From the NCBI GenBank assembly GCA_036346275.1, contig CM070727.1, forward strand, positions 6,129,760 to 6,193,759: a DNA stretch of 64,000 nt. The letters run 5' to 3'. Position 1 is the first letter of the stretch. Each line of letters starts with the position of its first letter. The notes under the pieces were generated by a model, which searched no databases, was not told the origin of the DNA, and saw nothing but the letters and a program-made list of their open reading frames with translations. The stretch comes from Otatea glauca (taxonomy: Eukaryota; Streptophyta; Magnoliopsida; Poales; Poaceae). The translations under genes and the position numbers were made by a program. Of the stretch, positions 33,889-45,979 are shown piece after piece.

Positions 33889-36800
33889 ATGGCAAGGGAG
33901 ACGGCGTACTACGACGTGCTGGGAGTGAGCCCGTCGGCCACCGAGGCCGACATCAAGAAGGCCTACTACATCAAGGTGCCACGCGTTCTCTTCCCCCTGA
34001 TCTTCTGGTAAATCTTCCTTTTGATTCGGTCTCATTCCGGTCGCTGTTGGTGGTGTTGGTGTTACAGGCGAGGCAGGTCCATCCGGACAAGAATCCGAAT
34101 GATCCGCTTGCGGCGGAGAAGTTCCAGGCAAGTATTTGTTCTGCACTGCTGTTGTCTGTGTTTCGTTCTTCGGTAACTTTTAAGATCAGCTGACAACCGC
34201 AACAGCATGATGCAATTCCTCCCTCTGTGACTACGGTGAGCAATGTGGCAACTGATCAGGAAATAGGCTAGAACAATATATTCTGTTGTTAGTTGTGGAT
34301 ACAGGGGGATCCTGCTTCTTTGTGCGGCGCTTTGTGTTTCAAAATGTACATCTCGCCTTTCAGGACCTAGTGAACCTTTCAGTGGATGAATGCCCTGTGG
34401 TAGTATCCTTGTGCCATGTGCCCTGATCCGCTGCTCCCGCAGCGCTCCGTTATTCCTGGTAGAAAACAAAAACTGTATTAAAACTGGTTCATTGTGAAAG
34501 TTCTTCACCCATGACCCACCCTAGTTGTCCCATTTCCAAGAGAAGGGAGGGAGGGAGGGAGCAAAACATCTATGCTGTGGCCTGTGGGTGTCGATGGGCA
34601 TTAGTGTTGCAACCTTACTGAATGTTGACTTGCTGCTAAACAGATAACTGTGGTATTCTGCCGTCATATTGACACTACTCTAGGAGTCTAGGAAGGGGAA
34701 CTCCGAAATACAGAATAAGTTCACCAAAATATTTGTAATTCCTTGTTCAATGATGGAGGTATAAGTAATGTTTGACATCAGAATGAATAAAGGAATTATT
34801 GTTTGTAGTTCACAGTCTAAGTGTTTCAGTGACACATTTTTGCATTGCAATAACTGAGCATACGCAACTTCCGCCTAGGCATTTAAGAATTCACAAAACA
34901 GAATCTAGTTCCCCCAAAAATTATCCTGTAAGTTGCTGTGGCCAAAACAAGTTACCAGTGGCAATTTGCAATGATCATGAATCATTCTGTACTGGCACAA
35001 AAATGATCATAGTATTATCATGCCTCAATCAACTGAAGGCTGTTTTCCTTGTTGTATGGTTCATCCTCAACCACGAACAGCTTGTACCTTCATACTCATA
35101 TAGATCATGCACGAGAGTATAATGCATTATCAAGTTACTTTTGCCATATTTTGAGCATTGCTACAGTATTGCTATTTGCAACTTTGCTGTGCATCTTGTC
35201 CCCTTGAAATACTATTTGACGCTGTTACACAAATTTGACTTTGTAAATCAGGAAATATGTGATATTTGCACATTTTTGTCATTGTATAATATCCTCATTA
35301 GAGTTACTGTAACTGCAGGAATTGGGGGAGGCATACCAAGTACTCAGTGATCCCACACAGCGTCAAGCATATGACTCATATGGGAAATCTGGTATTTCAA
35401 CGTAAGTCTAATTCACAAATACTTCCTGTGAACTTGTAGAAATAATTTTCAAAGAACTGGAGGGTTCTACAAATACTTCCTGTGAACCTGTAGAAATAAT
35501 TTTCAATGAACTGGAGGGTTCTAATGGAAAACTATTCGTGTGACTGCGCACAGAAGCAATGAATGATTTTCTTCCTTTCCTAGATGTAGCTTTGACAAAG
35601 TAATTGGGTGATTTCGTCTCATATGTGGTAGAATCTTGTGAGATGATGACATTCTAACTTGTTTCCTGTCAACATTATATAGGGAAGCGATAATTGATCC
35701 AGCAGCAATTTTTGCGATGCTGTTTGGTAGTGAGCTTTTTGAGGATTACATTGGTCAACTGGCGATGGCATCCATGGCTTCACTTGATATATTTAGTGAA
35801 GAGGAACAGAATGATCCAAGGAAGTTGCAAGAGAAAATGCAAGAGAAAATGCGAGTATGACCCTTTTAACAGAATGATTTATGGGCATCCCATTATGCCT
35901 GACATATGCTCATTCTTGATTGGAAATTCAGAAATATTTCTTTTGCATAGAAGAATATGATCCACTTGTAGGTTCCAACTATATACTCTACAAGCAAGTC
36001 ATGGGCATTTTGTTGGTTTATACTTTAATACTAGTGAAATTGTTGTTCAGCACAATGGTCTCCTGACACTAGAAGCCAAAACAAGGAGAGAAATTAGAGA
36101 AAATATTTGGGAATGGTTCCTCTTTTGTCTTCCTTACACTTCCTTTTTTCTAACAGGTTTTACATTAGGTTGCACAAAGGTCCATACACCAAAGTTTGGC
36201 AATGTATTTTTAATAATTCCAGTTGGATTTCTAATTTCTCATATTGTTTTGTTAAATATTATGATGGGAAGGGGAAGTCTTCAATCTCTGGAAAGCCTTC
36301 ATACTCAACAAAACAAAGAAAGTTAAATGTTAGAATGTTATATTTGTCTTTTGGGGTTCTTGTTTTGCCTGTGCATTACACTTCACATGTGAAACATCAG
36401 TCTACATGCATTTTAGCCTTTTAATGCTTTAATTACTTTCTTGTACTTCAACCCCTGGCAAGCCTCCATATATGATAAAGTAGAGAAGCTCCAACATTAC
36501 ATAATAATGTGAGTAACTGAGTTCTTTCTGCATGACAATTCTCATGCTGAACATCAATCTTCAAACTAGGGGCTGATGACTTCATTGTCAGATTGCGACT
36601 AAGTATGCTTGATGTGGTTATATTGTAGCTGTATTAAAAGAATATGCTAACCAAAATATCTGTTTCTTTTAGTGCTTCAGTTTGTAATTACGCTAATTGG
36701 TGTGTCATACTCTTTGTACTGGAGTATATTTATGGACTTAACAACAACTGCAGGTTGTACAAAAGGAAAGAGAGGAGAAACTTGCAGAGACACTGAAAAA

Positions 36801-39335
36801 CAGATTGCACCTTTATGTTCAAGGAAACAATGAGGAATTTATCCAGCTTGCTGAAGCTGAGGTGTCCAGACTTTCTAATGCAGGTCTGTGTCCATGATAA
36901 TTCTTTCATTACTCCCTAAAGCATAGTTACCGGATTCGCTGTAAATCCCCGCGAATCGCAAACCCTATTCATCAAACCTGAACCTGTTTAAGGTACAAGG
37001 TTCGTGTTCACAGTGTAATGATGATCCATTCCTCACCTGCTAAGTGTTCTGTCTATTCAACTACTCAATAGCTCTGGAACCTTTTTCACCCTTTTCTTCT
37101 TGTTTGTTTCCTATTTGTCTCAAACAGAAACACATTCTTTTTTATGTTCATAATTCATAAACCTGACTTCGAATAACTCAATGATCTTTTCTAACCCTGT
37201 TTTGCTTATCCTACAGCATATGGGGTCGATATGCTGAGTACTATTGGCTACATATATTCAAGACAAGCTGCCAAGGAGCTTGGAAAGAAAGCTATATATT
37301 TGGGGGTTCCATTTATAGCTGAATGGTTCAGAAACAAAGGTCATTTTATTAAATCCCAAGTAACAGCTGTAACAGGTAAAAATTATTTTATTTGATTATT
37401 GTCTGCTTGAATCGATACGAATGCAAAATTGAATATATGCAATGTTGGTGTTAACATATATTTGTAATTTGTTCATGAAATTCGGTGTTCTTATGTTTCT
37501 GCAGGTGCAATAGCTCTTATGCAGCTGCAGGAAGACTTAAAGAAGCATCTCAGTGCTGAGTGCCACTACACTGAAGAGGAACTTGAAGCGTACATGCAGA
37601 CCCATAAAAGTGTTATGGTTGATTCCTTATGGAAGCTTAATGTTGCTGATATAGAGGCAACCCTATCACATGTCTGTCAGATGGTCCGTCCTCATGTCTT
37701 GGCTACCTTTCACTATTCTTGCACAGCTGTTTTTGCATTAATCTCACATTTCATTAGCTTAAGTTGTAGCAGTGGATTTTAATATTTTACCAATATCAGG
37801 TGCTTCAAGACAGCAGTGTCAGGAGAGAGGAACTGAGAGCTCGAGCTAAGGGATTAAAAATTTTAGGCAAAATATTCCAGGTACTACTCTTCATATATTT
37901 ATCCATGTACTTTTGATATGTAAGTTGTCTAGTGTTCTTTCATGAGCTAAGTTGGGTGTGTTTTTTACCACAGCGTGTTAAGCTCAACGCTGTTGAGGGG
38001 GAAGCAGCAACAATGAAGAATACAATAAATAACTCGGATGACAATGATGGTAGTTCTCCGGATTCGTCACCAAAATCTCCCAGGGAGCATTCATTCGATC
38101 CAAACCCACCGTATTCCCAGGTGCCTACCTGTTTTCTATTCTTATGACTCACGTCTGTGGGAGTTAAGTCTTACAGACTTCCTGATGACTTTTATTAAGT
38201 GTGAACTAGACCTGATACATGCAAGGTTTTATATGCTGCTGTTCTGTTAATTATTATTAGATAATATTTTTTAAAAATAAAAATTCCAAAAATGGACATT
38301 GTGGTGACCTATTGAGGCAAAGCTGCATTGAGCTTCAAACTGTCTCCACTTTCTATTACGTGCAACCATCTTTTATTACTTTCTCCACCACAAGATCTAA
38401 ATCTAATGGCTGGTGCTGTGAGCTGTGCAAAAAATCTTTCTTTGTCTCATGTCGAAGATAATAACCAATCGGTGGCATTTGTGCTTGCACTCTAGATCTA
38501 ACTCACCATTGCATAATAATAGCCTCATTCCATCCATCAAGGATTGTCTTTTATTCTATCACCTAAATGACAGAATGGAGTCACTAAAAACTATGACAGA
38601 CATGTTCATATCCACAAACTGACTACCATTGCTTGTTTCATTGGTTGTACCTCCATAATGAACACACAATTCTATCCATAATTCCATATACAATAATACA
38701 TTCAACCAGCACACAAATGGTAAACAAAATAGACATTAAGAGTTCTGATATTAAGAAGAAGGGTCCACCTGTAAGGCTATATATAACTAACTCACTGATT
38801 TGCCGTCTGCCTTCAATGCTAATACATTTGATGTTGCATTCACTTTTACCCAACTCCTACATTTTCTTTCTCAGCACCTTCACACACTTTAGTTTTAAGG
38901 TGTCTGTAAAATGCTAAATCATGCAACGCCAATGCAAAATATGTTGAGAAACCTATAATCACTCACCTTGTTGGAATCCTTTCTAGATGGTATGCTGAAG
39001 TGTCAGCTCAACTGGTGCCAATGAAATTGGCGCTGCACTAAGATAATAAAGTGCCAGTGACATTGGTGCTGCACACTGGGTCTATTTTTGGAAATAATTT
39101 ATACCACGGATCATTTTTGGGTTTTTTTTTAATAGTTGAAGACGCTTATCCAATGAAGGAAATCCCTTTTTCTGGACATGAAAGATTGCTCTTTCAACAA
39201 AGGACTGAAACTGCTATTCTTCTTTATGTTTAGAGTCCATATGTGGAGGCCCCTCAGTTTGGCGGAACTTACTGCTCGTTCAACTTTCCGATGCCTACCG
39301 CTCCGCCCGGTGCACAGAGGGATCCAGTCCCATGA
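33889..39335 (+). CDS. J-domain chaperone with DnaJ-X domain (DnaJ 10-like)
   Basis: Ten coding exons: 33889-33975, 34068-34127, 35319-35401, 35683-35854, 36754-36883, 37217-37375, 37505-37683, 37800-37880, 37974-38120 and 39234-39335. All joins keep frame and give 399 residues. The J-domain is at residues 1-66 with the HPD triad at H34-P35-D36, which stimulates Hsp70 ATPase activity. A long helical DnaJ-X region follows from about 95 to 330 (EEKLAETLKNRLHLYVQGN, then SRQAAKELGKKAIYLGVPF). There are no Gly/Phe and zinc-finger regions, so it is not a DnaJ type I protein. The tail is Ser/Pro-rich. Intron 2 starts GCAAGT, a GC-AG intron. Intron 3 holds a 54-bp tandem repeat and the last intron (38121-39233) is AT-rich filler. 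Plant relatives are soluble or membrane-associated Hsp70 co-chaperones; the client is unknown. Confidence 0.92.
35416..35523 (+). repeat. 54-bp tandem duplication in DnaJ intron 3
   Basis: Two direct copies, 35416-35469 and 35470-35523, start CAAATACTTCCTGTGAAC and differ at two bases. The near identity suggests a recent event; it lies wholly within the intron. Confidence 0.85.
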
Positions 39336-40033
39336 TTTGCTCTGAGGGCAGTAACTTTGTTTTGTACGGGTCATCTTTTTGTACAATATTGCTTGTGTAG
39401 TAGATGATCGCATGGTTTTCATTTGTACTAGCAGTAGAGTGAAGCAGCAGCAGCTGGGTCCCTTTTGCATCTCTCCTTTCCTTTTCTTAAGTTGTGTAAT
39501 CAAAATCTATCATACACCGACGGCAGCCTTGTGTTCAGGCAGCAACTGGTCGGCATTGTGTTGTACATGAATTATCATATTCTTTTCCATGCGTCTATGG
39601 GTGCATAATTGTTTTAGCCTATGGCCCATGTGTGCAAAAAAGTCGCGGTAATATTATCGCCTGCTTTCTTTGTAATTTGTGGCTTGGAAAAACCTGATTA
39701 TAATGTTCATTGCTTGAATCTTTGCTAATACTGTGTGTAAAAGAGTTGCATATCCCATTATTATCATTGTACGGACATGGGCGAGCGGTGTCACTGATTG
39801 TGGGGCCGAGTGGGTTTCGGCCCACTGCTCAGTGACATAGGCCTGGTGAGCTTCGGCCTTTGGGCCCACGTAACAAGCGCGAAGTTACCAAGAAGCCGCA
39901 TAAAACCGTGGGGCCCACAGAGACAGGGAGCTTTTAACTTTTAAGTAGCCGGAGCATCGAGTTGACCCGGGCAAACGGCACGCCAAGAGAAAGTTCACCA
40001 AGCACCAACCATCTCCGCTCCGCGCCGGCGAAA
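39336..40033. other. DnaJ 3' UTR and NAC promoter
   Basis: The DnaJ 3' end probably extends some hundred bases. The NAC 5' UTR lies just before the ATG at 40034. No other gene is recognised. Confidence 0.4.
39819..39870 (+). promoter_or_regulatory. GGCCCA/TGGGCC motif pair in the NAC promoter
   Basis: GGCCCA occurs at 39819-39824 and TGGGCCCA at about 39861-39868, 165-215 bp upstream of the NAC start codon. Such site-II-like motifs are common in promoters of broadly expressed plant genes. This rests on motif match alone. Confidence 0.3.
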
Positions 40034-42761
40034 ATGGAGAACCCGCCGCCGCGCCGGTGGCCTCCGGGCTTCCGCTTCAGCCCCACCGACGAGGAGCTCG
40101 TCCTCTTCTTCCTCAAGCGCCGGATCGCCTCCGACCGCCCCACCCCCTACATCGCCGACGTCGACGTCTACAAGTCCCACCCCTCCCACCTCCCCGGTAC
40201 GTCCGCCTCCTTCAACCCCCCCATCGCTTCGCTTCGTCCCCTGATCTCTCTCGTGACCTGTAATTCTTGGACGGAGCAGAGAGGTCGGCGCTGCGGACGG
40301 GGGACAAGCAATGGTTCTTCTGCAGCCGGCTGGACCGCAAGTACCCCAACGGCTCGCGCGCCAGCCGCACCACCACCGACGGGTACTGGAAGGCCACGGG
40401 GAAGGACCGCTTCATCTGCAACGGCGGGCGGCCGGTGGGTAGCAAGAAGACGCTCGTGTACTACCAAGGCCGCGCGCCGCGGGGGGAGCGCACGGACTGG
40501 GTCATGCACGAGTACACCATCTTCGGCGACGCGCTCCCGCCGGCCGCGCGGGGCCGCGAGGCCTACGCGCTTTACAAGCTCTTCCGGAAGAGCGGGGTGG
40601 GGCCGAAGAACGGCGAGCAGTACGGTGCGCCCTTCCGGGAGGAGGATTGGCTAGATGACGACGAGGAGGAGGGCTCGGGGTCTGCTGATCCTATCACTAC
40701 CACCACCAGTGGTAGAGCTGCGACAGCGGAGGAACAGATTGAGGATCTTGAAGGGCTACCGTCGCAAATTAGAAACAATCAGGAAAACATCGAACAGCAG
40801 TTGGATTTCCCGACACCTGTTCCTTCGCAAGTTCAGCTTCAGCATGGTTATCGTCAAGGTTGGCTCACTGGTGGTGGAGACAAGGCTGAGGTTGTGGATG
40901 CTACCGCTAGTAGTTGTGCTGTGTTAGTGGCGGAGAATACGTGCACTGAACTCCCTCTTGGGGATCTTGAGGGGCTTCTGATGCAAATATCAGATGATCA
41001 ACAAACTGCTGAATTGTTCTCGTCAACATCCTTTCCCCCATTGCAGCTTCAGCATGATGATCATCAAGCTTGGCTCAATGCCAACGTGGAGGGGTTTGCA
41101 GATTATAACACTAGTAGTGGCGCTGTGGTGACAGCAGAATGTACTGGCACTGAGCTTCCATTTGAGGATCTTGAAGGACTTTTGTTCCAAATAGCGAATG
41201 ACCAGGAAAGTGTCGAACCACTGTCAGATTTCTCCACACCAGGTCCTCATCAGGACTGTCATCAGGTTTGTCTTGTTGTCTATAGTCTATACTCTGTACT
41301 AGTTCATCCTTTAGATGATCGGAAATTTGGAATCTTCAATGTGCTGCGTAATTGCTAATTACTTCTATCTTTGTGCTCACACAATTACGCATTTTAAGTT
41401 TGAAAGACGGCAGTAATTTCTGGGTTCTAGTCCATATTCAGAATATGTTAGCATCAGACTTGAACTTTTGAAAGATTGTAAAACGCTGTTATATTTTGTA
41501 ATTATATGCATAAGCTATTCTACATCAATAGCCCAGATTCATAAGTTATCTTATTTTGACTTATGTTGGAGATAACTCAAATATCTACCATATATTTTGG
41601 TTCTATTCAAATAGGTTGTTAGTCCAAGTCTTCTACAACTAGGACTCTTTTGGCTATATAAGTCAACCCCATGTACTTATAATCACTGAAGTATTATAGT
41701 GGATTGTTTCCCGTATTTTTTTCTCGCAAGGATTTTTCCATGTTAAATTGTGTCCCCAGTTATTTTGCGGTGCTAACCCTAACAACTTATGTAGGTTAAC
41801 GTTGGAGATTTCTATGGAAGGCACGGTGCTACATTCAGTTCTGTAGATCTTTCTTCTATAGTGCAAGAAACCACAGATTTTGATCCACGAACTGAGCCAA
41901 GTAAACAAATTGCAGCTCTCACCAACATGGCACTGAATGCGGAAACAAACTGTGCTGAAGAAGCAAGCGTGCTACGCTCTGTTTCAGGTTTGGTCAGTTA
42001 CGACAGCCAGGATGCTGATGAGTTCCTTGAAATCAATGATTTCTTTGATCCAGAAGATGTAGGACAGAGTATTGGTTGTACTGCAACTGAGCACTTAATC
42101 TCTGCATCTAATGGGACGATTGATAGTTTGGAGTACTCTGATGCTCCTATGTTTCTACCTGGCTCATTTGACACTGCTGGAGTGGTGGCTGAAAACCAAT
42201 ATGTTGATTTTGGTGATAGTGGAATCCAGAACCAGGGATTTCAGTGTACAACTGAATTGTGGACACATAATCAGGTCGCTCTTAATGTGCGGAGCCATAT
42301 GAAGGATAATCATGTTGTCTTGTCCTCACATGCATCAGGTTCTTAATGATTTCTTTTCATTTGGCAAGCTTTTCATGTGATTTAAAATTGTTTCAGATAA
42401 CATTGTCCAGTGTCTGAACCTACTACTTATGAACATTGCAGGCACTAACAATATTCATACAGTGAATGACGAACCACCTAACCAGAGTTCAAGTGCTTCA
42501 CAATCATGGTTCAATGCGGCTTTATCAGCCTTGCTGGATTCTGTGCCTAGCAGCCCAGCTATGGCTGCTGAAAACACTGTTCTTAATAGAACATTCCAAC
42601 GCATTTCTAGCTTTAGGTCACAACAAGCTGCCGTTAGCAGAAGAGGTAGAGGACTGATTTTCGTCTCGATACTGGTTTTACTTGCTGCTATCATGTGGAC
42701 CTTTGCCAATGGATCTGCAATCAGGTTTTGCAAGGGGGTATGGAAATCCTCTTCTACATGA
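40034..42761 (+). CDS. Membrane-tethered NAC transcription factor (NTL type)
   Basis: Four exons: 40034-40196, 40280-41265, 41795-42338 and 42442-42761, all GT-AG, giving 670 residues. The NAC domain spans about 9-165: WPPGFRFSPTDEELV, then WFFCSRLDRKYPNGSR, then DGYWKATGKDR and WVMHEYTI. Behind it lies an acidic regulatory region with three diverged repeats starting at residues 209, 282 and 350 (each EDLEGL/GDLEGL). A single C-terminal helix at about 636-655 (LIFVSILVLLAAIMW) is preceded by basic residues and followed by a short tail, the layout of NAC factors held in the ER or another membrane and released by proteolysis. From family knowledge the closest plant relatives act in mitochondrial and oxidative stress signalling (ANAC013/016/017 class). 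That target link is inference; the domain layout is seen. Confidence 0.93.
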
Positions 42762-43213
42762 TGGATGAGCAATAACCTTTTTCCAGTTATCCTGGTGGCC
42801 TACCCTCCTTATAATAACCCCTTTTATCCCCAAGTGTTAGTTATTGTTTTGCTATTCCTTCCCATTCAAAAAGGCAAAGAGGTAGAAACATTTTCAGTGG
42901 AATATGGTTTAAGGTGTTAGCTTTCAGCTTATGCAAAAGACGGGGAAAACAAAACAGAATGAAAAAAAATCCGATGGTAATATTTGTAACTAATGAACTA
43001 TTGTCCTCATCTGGGTGAGGAAACTGTATATTGAATGTAATTAAACCATGTAGAGAAATGCAATTGTTGTGCATAGCATCAAAATATATGGAAATATCAT
43101 TCTGTTATAATTCTAAATTCATGATCATGTATGTGCTCCTGTATATGTTTCTCTTGTCCCCTGTTTGACAAAAAAATGATGGGCTCCTAGTAGATGTATC
43201 TCATTTTATCATT
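42762..43213. other. NAC 3' flank
   Basis: AT-rich sequence that would carry the NAC 3' UTR. Nothing else is recognised. Confidence 0.35.
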
Positions 43214-43435
43214 GTACATTTAAGACTAGTAATTCATTTGTTCAGCCAAATTTTATTGAAATCGGACAGGCTGATCATCAAACACAATGTTGGACTATGA
43301 GGGCGGCCAACCATCAAGAAATTTGTACATTTAAGACTAGTAATTGATTTGTTCAGCCAAATTTTATTGAAATCGGATAGGCTGATCATCAAACACAATG
43401 TTGGACTATGAGGGCGGCCAACCATCAAGAAATGG
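43214..43435 (+). repeat. 111-bp tandem duplication downstream of the NAC gene
   Basis: The copies 43214-43324 and 43325-43435 start GTACATTTAAGACTAGTAAT and are nearly identical. They lie just left of the large LTR-repeat block. No open frame is shared with a known protein. Confidence 0.85.
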
Positions 43436-45979
43436 ATCTTCTCCACACTGCCTTGTAACTTGGAAGGTTGTAAGTTGTCTGAGATCTGAATATGCAAAAT
43501 TCGAACCCTCTGTGTATACTGCACTAGTTCAGATTACGCTAGTGCACACAGGCTCAACATAGATAAATATCACAATCATACTCAACGATAATATAAATAA
43601 ATCTTCATCAAATTAAATATAACCTGTTAAACGATCTTATAGTCCATCTTACATGAGTATGCCATATAGAGCTATGACTGAAAAATAAATAAACTACAAC
43701 GGAAATAAATTTATTCGTAGAAACCCTTCAATTTGCCACAGGCAACTGATAAGGTTTGCACCCTAGTTGTCCGCTTCTTTCTGAAACTCCTCATATGCGG
43801 GCGTAGCCTCCTTTCCAACTAGTGATGTGTTGTTGCAAGAGGTGAGTACATAAAGTACTCAACAAGTCGTGCACAGAATGCAAGTCTGATATAATATATG
43901 CATAGCTTATTCCAAAGGAATGGCTAACATGGTTATTTTGCATTAAAACAGTATTTATAAAATAATAGCATAAATAGATTGAAAAGATAATAAAACAAAT
44001 AATAACAATAAATAAATTTCTCAGCAATTTCTAAATAACAACCTTAAACCAATTCCATAACTCCATAGTCATACAGCCTCCATTCTCGATTCATTTTAAT
44101 AAAATCTAACCATTGACTGTAATCACCGAGTAATACTTAATATCGCGAGCACGGCTATTCGAATAGGTTTGACACTCTGCAGAGGTTATAGCGTGGCAAT
44201 TATCCCTCTGGCGGTTGTCATTGCTCGGAAGTAGGGCTTTTTTTTAAATATACTTTACCCACAAGATACAATCATACACCACAAAGGAGAGTGATTATAA
44301 CAAAGTCTTTCCAATGCTCTGTCTAAATCCAGCACTGCCCGCTGAGGTTTCAATACTGGTGGGATTGGTTACCACACCCAGGGCCTCCCTCTCACGCCAT
44401 GTGAGTTTACCCGGAACCCACACCAATACGACAGTACCAAAGCCTAGATATAACAAATTAATCAGCCAGGTCTGTCCCAAACCAGATATGTGGTTGTATG
44501 AATGACTCAGTTCAAATGCTTGCAAGGTTAAGTCCTTAATTAATCAAGACAAGACTAACAAAAAATTCACTATAACCAATATACCATCAAATGCCATTAT
44601 CCAAAAAACAATGCCACCGTCCAAATGCCACATTAACCCACCATAAACCAACTCTTGCCACTTGTCTCAGTCTAAATCATTTTACCACCCTAGTTGATTA
44701 CCATGCACCACGTGTTATCAACAACATTGTGTGACAATACCTGACACACAAATTCACAAACATGTTTCATATTCCTTTAAGCAAGATTAACCTTGTCACA
44801 TAAAATGACAGCTCGTTGCATGGCTAAGCAACTATGTGCGTTCTAACTACCCATATTGACAATTAATAACTACCAACTAGTAAAGAGCCATACTAGGGTG
44901 ATAAATGAAATATGACTTACAAATGACAAGGTAGATATACTCAAGTTGGATAGCTAAATCCAAATTAATTGAAACAAGTATATATTTAAATTAGTATACA
45001 ATAGTTTAAATCAATATAACATTTAAAAACATGGGTTCAACATGATCAAAGCACAACTTACTTTCAAAGAGCTCTGGATCCTACCATGGACAATGTTCTA
45101 GGCTTGGCTCCACACTCACGAGTACCTCGGGCACTTCAACGTCTACGCGAAACGAGCGATAAAGAAATAAATACCAAAAATAGAGAGTAAAATTAACTCC
45201 AAAAAATAAATAAAATCCACCATTAAATAGAGCTCAATTTTATAAATTTTAGAAACTGGAATCACCTCAATCGGAGTTCGTATGAGGGAGAACGAGCTAA
45301 ACAGAGTTTAAAATAAAAGAAAAAGGCTGAAAATAAAAAACCCGAATTGATAGAATTATTTTTCTATTGAAAAATCCGATTTATTGCGTCATTGACATGT
45401 GGACCAATCCCTGGCCGACGCGTGGCCTGGCACATGGACTCAGTCCATGGCCACACCGAGTCCATGGTGGACCGGCGGCACTATGCCCATGCGCCGGCTG
45501 ACGCAAGCGATGGCGTTAGCGCACACGCAGCACGACGCAAGCGTGACACATGGCATGCTCGGGTTCGGCGGCTGGGCGGTGTGATTTAAGCCATGCGTTG
45601 CAGATCTAACGGTTGAAGTCCACGGTGGGGTCTAAAGGGACATGGCTACACTGTGACCATTCGATCTAATCAAAAGGCTGGCGCTTACAGATGAGGTTTT
45701 GCTCGGGATGGCTGTAGTTGTGACACGCGACACAAGTCTGATCGTGCATTGCAGAACCGACAGTCTTAATTGCACGGGGCAGACAAATCGGCGGACCGCA
45801 TAGCGCTACTGTAGAGCTCGACACGTGGCGGCATATAAGGCGTTTGTTCCTGATCGAACTGTCACCGAGCTTGACCGACGCTCATGGCGCACGACGGCGA
45901 ATGTAAGGCCCCCATTTTTGATAATGAATACCAAAAATGGATACCATGTGCATACAGTACTAGTCCCATGATCAGTAGC

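Noticed and set aside
40267..41358. Single-exon reading of the NAC gene starting at 40267
   Set aside because: That ATG lies in intron 1. The NAC domain start (PPGFRFSPTDEELV) is encoded by the upstream exon with consensus splice sites.
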